Source: Opitutus sp. GAS368 (GTDB lineage Bacteria; Verrucomicrobiota; Verrucomicrobiia; Opitutales; Opitutaceae). From it: DNA of 64,000 bases. Below the pieces are notes generated by a model. It was not told the origin of the DNA and did not search any database. It worked only from the letters and a program-made list of their open reading frames with translations. Positions 9,501 to 15,790 of the stretch are shown here, piece by piece. The translations under genes were made by a program, and so were the position numbers. Each line of letters starts with the position of its first letter. The stretch's first letter is position 1. The DNA lies in the NCBI RefSeq assembly GCF_900104925.1, contig NZ_LT629735.1:2078291-2142290 (forward strand), in the 5' to 3' direction.

Positions 9501-9636
9501 CGGCGGCGTCATCCATCCCGCGGAGGTCGTCACGCTTTCGCTCACCTTCGACCACAAGGTCGTCAACGGCGCGAGCGCCGCAGCCTTCCTGCAGGAGGTG
9601 AAGAACCTGATGGAAGGGTTCAAGCTGCCGGGCTGA
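6532..9636 (+). CDS. Single-chain 2-oxoacid dehydrogenase: E1-alpha + E1-beta + lipoyl + E2 acyltransferase
   Basis: 1034 residues. About 1-330 is E1-alpha with a ThDP-binding segment (GDAASRQGDFYEAVSFALEK then EDNGYGIST). About 333-660 is E1-beta (FGEDVEDPKGGVFRLTQKL, SPLAEST). About 699-778 is a lipoyl domain with ETDKA, the lipoylated Lys being residue 740. About 824-1034 is the E2 acyltransferase. The complex would convert a branched-chain 2-oxoacid or pyruvate to acyl-CoA. No peripheral-subunit-binding domain is visible between lipoyl and catalytic domains. The E2 active-site motif reads DHKVVNGA: His1008 is kept, but the usual Asp is Asn1012. No E3 gene is nearby. The linker at residues 663-682 is encoded by a palindromic repeat. 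The start ATGGCCACC was chosen; an earlier ATG at 6484 adds 16 unlikely residues. Confidence 0.9.
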   Translation: MATAATLNKEQKRHLLLTMLESRHGDLREESLNRQGKGHFHVSGRGHEALAAIGAQLRDSDFIVPYYRDRGLCMGRGLTTRYLALEYFAKRDSASRGRMMPSHFCSREHNIVSVPTPTGSQLLPACGIAWGLQLDQKDGVVVTTIGDAASRQGDFYEAVSFALEKKLPLLLIVEDNGYGISTPTKANNPLALGVINKAQWQVIDGRDPEVVHAAAQQAIAGLRAGQGPVLFWVKVERLSSHTSSDDHALYRSKEDLAALEQADPIRHLKDRMIKHGELTEKDYAALETELKEKVRQDYAAAETAENPRADELFLETLGPSPDLHEELFKPGKYRMGDLINRTLRAGLDADPGRIIFGEDVEDPKGGVFRLTQKLTTDFPGQVFNSPLAESTIIGLAGGLALYGRRPVFEIQFIDFIYPGFNQLTANLANLRWRSNGEWKVPAVIYAPYGAYLPGGGLWHSQANESVFAHFPGINIVIPSTPEDAAGLLWTAMHAEDLVLFLVPKHMLWAEREVTSPVVSIPLGVARRCLEGDDLTLVAWGNTMEKALEAIAGLKGEVGVDLIDLRSIVPWDKATIEASVRKTGRLVIVQEDTENCSVGQMIITHIMSQPDLWAALKAPPVLVSKGNVMIGYNPIYEYAALPDVPRILDAIWRTVAVNVARGENAGGGLPSDRSGHQAPPTASAPAAHAPQNTLVAGTNDIIVRVPIMGEGLRSARVVALNKKPGDPVKHDDVLCEVETDKAVYPIEASFAGRFKAWQIKVDDTVLIGQEIALVTGDAASTASLATEGATRPAAPAVVVAKSAAPAPVISSTPAPMKGNVRPPALHPAITKRLDAVVPANMLMDVRWDGLRAAREAAKQQHGKAAASPSTMMAWCVVRAQEKHAAFRCIVNKDGAILEQADFELGVAVALEGDRLATAPVINANKLAWADFVGAYNRAVEDTRAGKIIEVQAPVNLTSLGAFGVESATPIVVPPAMGTLFVGSAHERLINDGGVIHPAEVVTLSLTFDHKVVNGASAAAFLQEVKNLMEGFKLPG
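8519..8575. repeat. Palindromic repeat translated in frame within the E1-E2 fusion
   Basis: Imperfect outer arms (ATGCGGGAGGGG at 8519-8530, CCCCTCCCACCGCAT at 8561-8575) enclose the hairpin CCGAC/GTCGG (8540-8551). It lies exactly in the hinge between E1-beta and the lipoyl domain and encodes a Gly/Pro/Ser-rich stretch. It shares the CCGACAGGT..GGGGC core with the palindrome at 56833-56893. Confidence 0.7.
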
Positions 9637-9763
9637 ACCACTTTAGGTAAGTCGCGGTTTATGCCCAACCGGCGCCGGATTGATGCCGGCGTTCCCGCGG
9701 GTAATTTTACCAAACTACCGATTGACGGGTCAGGGCCGGTGCGTAATAGCTGCACGTTTACGC

Positions 9764-11446
9764 TTGAAGAAATTGCTCCGAAAAACCCTGTTCCTGGCCC
9801 TCGGTCTCCTGAGGGTGCTCCGGCTGGCCGCGGCCGAACCGGTGGAGACGGGCGGTTTGGTCTTCACGGAGGAGGAGCGGGCCTGGATCGCGGCACATCC
9901 GGTGGTCCGGGTCGGGCAGGATGCGACCTATCCGCCCTACGCCTTTCTGGACGCGAAGGGCAATCTCGTGGGCATCGACCTCGATTACCTGGCGCACATT
10001 GCGCACCGCACCGGCCTGCGCTTCCAAAACGAGGTGCGCGAAGACTGGCCGCACGTGCTGACGGCCTTCAAGGCCGGCGAAGTGGATGTCCTGATGAGCC
10101 TCGGCTACCTGCCGGAGCGCGAGAATTTCCTGATCTACAGCCGGCCTTACAGCTACGCGCCGGATGTCGTCGTCATGCGCGACGACACGGCGCATCTCCT
10201 CGACCTGAGCGACCTCAACGGCCGCCGGGTCGGAATCGTGCGCGGCTACGACACTCTGCGGGCGGAGCTGGCCGATGCCGCCCCGTCGGCCATTCCGGTG
10301 GAATATCCGACCACCGAGGCGGCGCTGGTCGGGCTGGCGCGGGGCGAGGTCTACGGGACCCTGGCGGACGTGGTGAACGCCGCCTACCTCGTCAAGACCC
10401 GGCGGCTGACGAATCTCCGGCTCGGGAGCGTGATCGGCATGTCCGGCTCCAGCGAGATCCGCCTCGGGGTGCGCAAGGACCTGCCCGTGCTGGCCGGGAT
10501 CATCGACAAGGCCCTGGCGGATATCTCCGCGGCGGAGCGGCACGAGATTTCCAATCGTTGGGTGGCGGTCGACGTGCAGGACGACCGGTGGTCGTCCCGG
10601 GCCGTCAAGATCGCCTCCGCGGTGGCCGCCGGCGTGCTGTTCGTGCTGCTGCTGCTCTTCCTGCACAACCGCCGGCTGGCCCGCGAGCTGGCCGAGCGCC
10701 GTCGCATCCAGGCCGAGCTGGAGCAGGCTTACGACCGCCTCGCGGAGATCAGCGAACAGAAATCCGAGCTGCTCCGCACGGTGACCCACGACCTGCGCAA
10801 TCCGCTGACCGGTCTCACGCTGGGCATTGATCTCCTGCGTCTCGGCCGGGGCGCGGACGACACCCGCCGGAATCTCGACCAGATGCGCGCCACCGCCCAG
10901 CAAATGATGCGGCTCATCAACGACCTGGTCGACGCCAATGTCCTCGAGACCGGCCGCCGCAATTTCAGCTGGGCCCGGGTGGACGCGGCGGCCGTTTTCC
11001 GCGAGGCGGTGGAGAGCCTGACGGCCCCGGCCACCCGCAAGGCCATCCGGCTCACCTTCACGGCGCAAGAGCCGGCCATGTCCATCCAGTCCGACCTCAC
11101 GGCACTGCGCCAGGTGGCGGACAACCTCGTTTCGAATGCCGTGAAATTTTCCCCGCGGGACTCCGCCGTCGAGGTCGAGGTGCGGTGGACCGGCACCGGC
11201 CTGCGCGTGCAGGTGCGGGACCACGGGCCCGGCATCAGCCCGGAGGCGCGCGCCAAGGTTTTCACCCAATATGGCCTGGGTGACGCCAAGCCGACCGGGG
11301 GCGAGAAATCGACCGGTCTCGGGCTGTGGATCGCGCAGCGCGTCGTCGCCGCCCTCCACGGCCGGGTGTGGAGCGAGGACGCCGCGGGCGGCGGCGCGCT
11401 CTTTGTCGTCGAACTGCCGCGGCATCCGCCGGTGACGCCGGGCTGA
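9764..11446 (+). CDS. Membrane sensor histidine kinase with periplasmic solute-binding domain
   Basis: About 560 residues. A signal peptide is followed by a bacterial family-3 solute-binding domain (VVRVGQDATYPPYAFLDAKG, residues about 40-270), one membrane segment, a short coiled coil, then HisKA (THDLRNPLTG, His342) and HATPase (DNLVSNAVKFSP, RDHGPGIS, GLGLWIAQ). Such kinases sense a small amino-acid-like ligand outside the inner membrane. A TTG at 9764 places a clean signal peptide at the N-terminus; ATG 9683 is in frame upstream and cannot be excluded. It is convergent with the NarL-type regulator, with an 8-base gap, and may work with it. Confidence 0.85.
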   Translation: MKKLLRKTLFLALGLLRVLRLAAAEPVETGGLVFTEEERAWIAAHPVVRVGQDATYPPYAFLDAKGNLVGIDLDYLAHIAHRTGLRFQNEVREDWPHVLTAFKAGEVDVLMSLGYLPERENFLIYSRPYSYAPDVVVMRDDTAHLLDLSDLNGRRVGIVRGYDTLRAELADAAPSAIPVEYPTTEAALVGLARGEVYGTLADVVNAAYLVKTRRLTNLRLGSVIGMSGSSEIRLGVRKDLPVLAGIIDKALADISAAERHEISNRWVAVDVQDDRWSSRAVKIASAVAAGVLFVLLLLFLHNRRLARELAERRRIQAELEQAYDRLAEISEQKSELLRTVTHDLRNPLTGLTLGIDLLRLGRGADDTRRNLDQMRATAQQMMRLINDLVDANVLETGRRNFSWARVDAAAVFREAVESLTAPATRKAIRLTFTAQEPAMSIQSDLTALRQVADNLVSNAVKFSPRDSAVEVEVRWTGTGLRVQVRDHGPGISPEARAKVFTQYGLGDAKPTGGEKSTGLGLWIAQRVVAALHGRVWSEDAAGGGALFVVELPRHPPVTPG

Positions 11447-11454
11447 GCCCCGGC

Positions 11455-12096
11455 CTACGGCTGGATCAGCCCCTTGCGGATGGCGAAGCGGACCAGGTCG
11501 GTCTGCGACTGCAGGCCGAGTTTCTGCATCAGGTTGGTGCGGTGCGTCTCGGCGGTGCGCGGGCTGATGAAGAGCTTCTCCGCCATCTCGGTCGTGCTCA
11601 GGCCCTCCGCGGCGAGCGAAAGCACCTCCCGCTCGCGCGGCGTGAGCCCGTTGAGCGGGTCGGCCTGGTCGGGCGTCCGGCTGGTGAGCGCGGCGATGGC
11701 GCGCTCGGACAGCGGCGCGCTCAGGTAGCGCCGGCCGGCGACGACTTCCGCCACGGCCCGGGCGATCTCGGTGGATTCGGAGCCCTTCAAAATGTAGGCC
11801 ATCGCGCCGGCGCGCAGCGCCTCGATGACGTAGGGCTCGTCGTTATGCATCGAGAGGACGAGCACCTTGGTGTGCGGGCTGACCGTGCGCACCTGGCGCA
11901 GGGCTTCGAGACCGTGCAACCGGGGCATGGAGAGATCGAGGAAGAGCAGCGCGGGCTTGAACTTCTCGACCGCCTGCACGGCGCTGAGGCCGTCGGCGAC
12001 CTCGGCGAGCACCTTGAAGCCGCCGTCGGCCTCCAGGATGCTGCGCACGCCGCGGCGCACGACTTCATGGTCATCGGCCAGGATCACGGTGTTCAT
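11455..12096 (-). CDS. NarL/FixJ-type response regulator
   Basis: 213 residues. The receiver domain has ADDHE acidic residues, the phospho-acceptor Asp in LLFLDLSMPRLHG, and the conserved Lys (YILKG). The C-terminal LuxR-type helix-turn-helix includes LTPREREVLSLAAEG and the recognition segment SPRTAETHRTNLMQKL. It lies 33 bases downstream of the kinase gene ending at 12130 on the same strand, so the two form a probable operon and cognate pair. It is expected to bind DNA as a phosphorylated dimer. Target genes are unknown. Confidence 0.93.
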   Translation of the reverse strand: MNTVILADDHEVVRRGVRSILEADGGFKVLAEVADGLSAVQAVEKFKPALLFLDLSMPRLHGLEALRQVRTVSPHTKVLVLSMHNDEPYVIEALRAGAMAYILKGSESTEIARAVAEVVAGRRYLSAPLSERAIAALTSRTPDQADPLNGLTPREREVLSLAAEGLSTTEMAEKLFISPRTAETHRTNLMQKLGLQSQTDLVRFAIRKGLIQP

Positions 12097-12129
12097 GAGG
12101 GAATGGGAGGCGGACGTCGTTGCCGGTTG

Positions 12130-13692
12130 CTACTGGCCCGGCGTTTGTCCCGGCCGGTCGCCGGGCAAAGGGGCCAGCGGGAACTCCGCATGAATGCGCG
12201 TGCCCTGGCCGACGCGCGAGAAGATTTCCGGCCGGCCGCCGGCGAGGATGACGCGCTCGCACAGGCCGGTGAGGCCGAGCGAATCGCGGCGCGCCTGCAC
12301 GGCGTCGATGTCGAAGCCGCGGCCGCGGTCGGTGATCTCGACGATCAGTCGGGCGCCGCCGGTCGTGAGCGTGACGGTGGCGGCGGTGGTCCCCGCGTGC
12401 CGCGCGACATTGGTGAGCGCCTCCTGCACCACGCGGAAGAGGGCGGTCTCCAGGTCGCCGGGCAGGCGGCCCGGGGGCAGCGAGACATCGAGCGCCACGG
12501 TGATGCCGGTCTGGCGCTGGAACAGGTTGACATGCCACTCCAGGGCGGGGGCGAGGCCGAGGTCGTCGAGCACGCGCGGGCGCAGCTGTTGGGTCATCTC
12601 CCGCAGGTAGCGCAGGATCTCGTCGCTGGCGCCGAGGGATTCCTGGAGCAGACCCTGCAGCGCCGGCGGTGCGTCGCGGTGCGCGGCCTCGAGCTGGAAC
12701 CGCAGGCCGGTGAGCAACTGACCGAGGTGGTCGTGCAGTTCGCGGGCGATCGTGCGACGCTCCTCCTCCTGGACGCGCAGGAGCCGCATCGAGAGGGCCT
12801 GGAGCTCGCCGGTGCGGGTGCGCACCTGGGCCTCGAGGGAGCGGTTGAGCGCCTCGAGTTCGCGGGTCAGCTGCTCGTTGCTCCGCTCGGTGTCGGCGCG
12901 GCGCAGGATGTTGTTCAGCGAGAACACGAGGTCGGCCAGGTAGTCGGGCTTGTGCAGGATGTAATCCTGCGCCCCGAGCTTGAAGGCGGCCACGGCGGTC
13001 TCGCCGTCGCCGCGGGCGGCGAGGACGACGACCGGCAGCTTCGCGCGGTGCGAGCGCAGCCGCCGCAGCGTGTCGAGCGAGCTGGCCTCGCCCGGCGTCG
13101 GGCCGATGAGCACGGCCTCCGCCTCGGCGTGACCGGCAAGGATGCGCTCGAAGGCCGCCGGCGTGGCGTCGCCCGTCAGCTCGATCTGCGGCGCGTTGGC
13201 CCGGAAGAAATCCTCGAGGGTGCGGCGGGTGACGGTGGAGACCTCGACCAGCAGCACGCGGTGCTTCTGCGGCGGATCGGCCGGCGGCGCGGCGGGTTGG
13301 GTGAATTTTTCCTCCAGGTGCCGTGCGTGGACCCGCTTCACAATGTCCACGATCTGGTGAAATTGCGGCGACGTCTTGTCCACGCAGTCCACGGCGCCGG
13401 CGCGGAGGGCGCGCACGGCGAGGTCGGTCTGCCCGAGACCGCTGGCCATCACCACCGGTGTGGGATCGGCGCGCCGCGCGAGCTCCCCGAGGATCTGCAG
13501 GCCGTTGATGTCGGGCAGGACGAGGTCGAGCAGCAGCACGTTGTATCCGCCCTGGGCCTGGGCCATCTGGGCGAGGCAGGTGCGGCCGTCGGGCACAATC
13601 TCCAGGTCGATCTCGGGCGCAAAGTGCGTGAAGTAGCTCCGCACCACGGCGGCAACGTTCGGATCATCTTCGGCGTAAAGCACGCGCATCAT
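12130..13692 (-). CDS. Hybrid receiver/receiver/HisKA_3 histidine kinase, cytoplasmic
   Basis: 520 residues, no membrane segment. Residues 1-125 are a receiver with the phospho-acceptor Asp (LLLDLVLPDINGL). Residues about 145-265 are a second receiver-like domain in which the acceptor position reads AVLIGPTPGE, so it has no Asp and cannot be phosphorylated normally. A coiled coil leads to a HisKA_3 motif (ARELHDHLGQLL, His320) and an HATPase domain (VVQEALTNVARHAG, DRGRGFD, LGLTGLCERV). NarX/DegS-type kinases of this class pair with NarL-type regulators, and one follows 33 bases downstream. Either of two adjacent ATGs (13692 or 13689) may be the start. Confidence 0.92.
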   Translation of the reverse strand: MMRVLYAEDDPNVAAVVRSYFTHFAPEIDLEIVPDGRTCLAQMAQAQGGYNVLLLDLVLPDINGLQILGELARRADPTPVVMASGLGQTDLAVRALRAGAVDCVDKTSPQFHQIVDIVKRVHARHLEEKFTQPAAPPADPPQKHRVLLVEVSTVTRRTLEDFFRANAPQIELTGDATPAAFERILAGHAEAEAVLIGPTPGEASSLDTLRRLRSHRAKLPVVVLAARGDGETAVAAFKLGAQDYILHKPDYLADLVFSLNNILRRADTERSNEQLTRELEALNRSLEAQVRTRTGELQALSMRLLRVQEEERRTIARELHDHLGQLLTGLRFQLEAAHRDAPPALQGLLQESLGASDEILRYLREMTQQLRPRVLDDLGLAPALEWHVNLFQRQTGITVALDVSLPPGRLPGDLETALFRVVQEALTNVARHAGTTAATVTLTTGGARLIVEITDRGRGFDIDAVQARRDSLGLTGLCERVILAGGRPEIFSRVGQGTRIHAEFPLAPLPGDRPGQTPGQ

Positions 13693-13874
13693 GGTCGGAT
13701 AGGAGGTCGGCCCCGCATGGCCCTACGGGGGCAAAGGGTTAATTGCCACGATTTTAACCCCGGGGCGAGAAAAACCTTGGTCCCGTCCGGGAAAATCCCC
13801 CAGCGAAATCCCGCAGACCGGTTTACGGGGGTGGCCCGATGGGAGGGCGCGGCGGTTTCGGGCACACTGAGCCC

Positions 13875-14414
13875 ATGAAAAACGACCGCCGCACCGCCCG
13901 CCTCCTCCTGACGACCCTCGTGGTCGCCGGCAGCGCGCTGGTGGCACAGGCGGGGATCAAGTCCGAGCGCGTGCTCGCCGCGATCATCGAGCGCACACCG
14001 GCGCCCCGGCTCGTCGCCGAGGGCACGCAGCTCAAGACCGCCGAGGCGATCGCCGCCACCCTGCCGCACGCCAAGGCCCTCTGGGGCATCGGCGGCTCGA
14101 TGGAGCCCCTTTACGCCACCAACACCGCCGTGATCGTCCAGGAAATCAATTACGACGACATCAAGAAGGGCATGACGGTCGTCTACATCAAGAGCAACGG
14201 TCACCGGGTTGCACACAGCGTCGTCGGCGAGACGCGCGGCGGTTACCTCGTGCAGGGCGTCAACAACGACGAGGAGGACGCCGAGCTCGTCACGGCCGAC
14301 AATTTTGTCGGGGTCATTACGCAGGCCTTCGCCTCGGCTGACTCCACGTTCCGGGCCGAGACCACCAAGCGCCTCGCGGCCAAGGGCAAGATTCACACGG
14401 GCGATCGCACCTGA
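13875..14414 (+). CDS. Exported S26 signal-peptidase-like protein (SipW/ER-type Ser-His signature)
   Basis: 179 residues. The N-terminus is a signal peptide or single membrane anchor (Lys/Arg-rich, then LLLTTLVVAGSALVAQA). The body shows GIGGSMEPLY, matching the catalytic-Ser motif of S26 peptidases. It continues KKGMTVVYIKS, then VAHSVVGE, and YLVQGVNNDEED where S26B enzymes have a GD(N)N motif. This arrangement resembles S26B (archaeal/SipW-type) enzymes that use Ser-His rather than Ser-Lys. It is divergent from the kinase gene at 13692. The substrate is unknown, and it may be a periplasmic or inactive homologue. The ATG at 13875 was chosen over an upstream in-frame start because it begins the signal peptide. 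Confidence 0.65.
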   Translation: MKNDRRTARLLLTTLVVAGSALVAQAGIKSERVLAAIIERTPAPRLVAEGTQLKTAEAIAATLPHAKALWGIGGSMEPLYATNTAVIVQEINYDDIKKGMTVVYIKSNGHRVAHSVVGETRGGYLVQGVNNDEEDAELVTADNFVGVITQAFASADSTFRAETTKRLAAKGKIHTGDRT

Positions 14415-14419
14415 TTTAA

Positions 14420-14439
14420 ACCACCTGATATAAGGTGGT
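14420..14439. other. Perfect 7-bp hairpin after the S26-like gene
   Basis: ACCACCT (14420-14426), loop GATATA, AGGTGGT (14433-14439), starting six bases after the stop codon. There is no following T-run. It could stabilise the mRNA 3' end or stop transcription with Rho, but this is unproven. Confidence 0.4.
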
Positions 14440-14523
14440 CGGGTGAGTAGGACTCGACTGACGCCAACAACTGGCTATTAAATGTCCTCCGCCCGGAACG
14501 GTGCCGCGTCCCGGGCAGACCGC

Positions 14524-15657
14524 ATGACCACCCAAAGCACTCCTCCCGTTCGCGTGGAACCGGCCAAGCACAAGACTTGGAAGGTGCTTGTCATTGAGGA
14601 CGACGCCCGCTGGCGCACGCTCGTCGAACTGAGTCTCGAGGCCGACGGCCACAGCGTGCTGACCGCGGCGGACGGCCTGGCCGGGCTCGCGCTGGCCTCG
14701 GAGAAGCCGGATGTGATCTTGTGCGACGTCGAGATGCCCCGGCTCAACGGCTACGCGGTGCTGGAGGCGCTGCGCCAGCAGCCGGAGCTGCGCTCGATCC
14801 CGTTCATTTTTCTCACCGCCCGCGCGGCCCGGTCCGACCAGCGCAAGGGCATGGTGCTCGGCGCGGACGATTACATCACCAAGCCCTTCGAGCCGCGCGA
14901 GCTGGTCGAGAGCATTGCCGGCGTGCTGGCCAAGCGCGAGACCCTCTCCGAGCGGTTGAAGCACTACACCGACGAATACCACCGGGAGATGGCGGCGCCC
15001 TGGGCGCATGAACTGCTCACGCCGCTCAACGGCATCCTCGGCATCGCGGCCATGCTCGAGTCGGAGGCCGGCTCCATCCCGCCGGCCGACCTGCGCGACC
15101 TGGCCCGCTCGATCAGCCAGAGCGCCCGGCGCCAGCAGGGCCTCGCCCGCAAACTGCTGCAGTATTTCCAACTCCAGCAGCTCCGCGAGGCCAACTGGAG
15201 CGATCCCGGCGCCGCCATGGAGGCCGGCGCGGGCATCGAGGACGAGGTGATCGGCGTCGCCGAGCGGCTCAACCGCTCCGCCGACCTCCACCTGAACTGT
15301 GCGCCCGCCGCCGTCCGCATCAGCCCCGCCTGGCTCCGCGCCGCGGCGTGCGAGCTCGTCGAGAACGCCTTCAAGTTTTCCCCGGCGGGCACGCCCGTGA
15401 TGGTGACGGGCCGGATCACCGACGGCCTCTATCGCCTCGAGATCACGGACCGCGGCCCCGGCATGACGCTTGATGAGATCGGGCAGATCGCCGCCTTCCG
15501 GCAGTTTGACCGCGCCAAGCACGAGCAGCAGGGCCTCGGGCTCGGCCTTGCCATCACCGTGCACATCGCGGCGTTGCACCATGCGCCGCTGACGCTGGAA
15601 GCCGGCCCCGAGGGCGTGGGCCTCCGCGCCATCCTGGAACTGCGGCTGGCGGACTGA
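14524..15657 (+). CDS. Receiver-histidine kinase hybrid
   Basis: About 377 residues, soluble. An N-terminal receiver has acidic pair VIEDD, acceptor Asp in ILCDVEMPRLNG, and Lys in DDYITKPFEPREL. A coiled-coil linker leads to a divergent dimerisation box, WAHELLTPLNGIL, with the candidate phospho-His, then an HATPase domain (ELVENAFKFSP, ITDRGPGM, GLGLGLAITVHIA). The order receiver-kinase suggests it is an intermediate that is itself switched by phosphorylation. No partner regulator is adjacent. An in-frame ATG at 14482 would add 14 residues; 14524 was preferred because the extra stretch looks non-conserved. Confidence 0.85.
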   Translation: MTTQSTPPVRVEPAKHKTWKVLVIEDDARWRTLVELSLEADGHSVLTAADGLAGLALASEKPDVILCDVEMPRLNGYAVLEALRQQPELRSIPFIFLTARAARSDQRKGMVLGADDYITKPFEPRELVESIAGVLAKRETLSERLKHYTDEYHREMAAPWAHELLTPLNGILGIAAMLESEAGSIPPADLRDLARSISQSARRQQGLARKLLQYFQLQQLREANWSDPGAAMEAGAGIEDEVIGVAERLNRSADLHLNCAPAAVRISPAWLRAAACELVENAFKFSPAGTPVMVTGRITDGLYRLEITDRGPGMTLDEIGQIAAFRQFDRAKHEQQGLGLGLAITVHIAALHHAPLTLEAGPEGVGLRAILELRLAD

Positions 15658-15674
15658 GCTGCCCGCGGAAGGGG

Positions 15675-15786
15675 AGGAGATCGCGGAAACGCGAAAGGAC
15701 GAAAGCGCGGAAATTCCGGCCTGACTTGATCGAATCCGAATCCAGCTCCGTGTTTTCGCTCTTCCGGGCTTTCGCGATTGCTTCCT
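15675..15786. repeat. Long imperfect palindrome built of short GCGAAA-like units
   Basis: The left arm (about 15675-15712) is a run of purine-rich 7-8-mers such as GCGGAAA, CGCGAAA, GGACGAAA. The right arm (about 15753-15786) is the complementary pyrimidine-rich run (TTTTCGC, TCTTCCG, GGCTTTC). The arms pair imperfectly. The element fills the whole gap between the convergent kinase and mutase genes. Confidence 0.6.
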
Positions 15787-15790
15787 CAAA

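Noticed and set aside
11326-13878. 850-codon plus-strand frame through the two-component genes
   Set aside because: Antisense shadow of two recognisable genes; begins inside a kinase HATPase domain.
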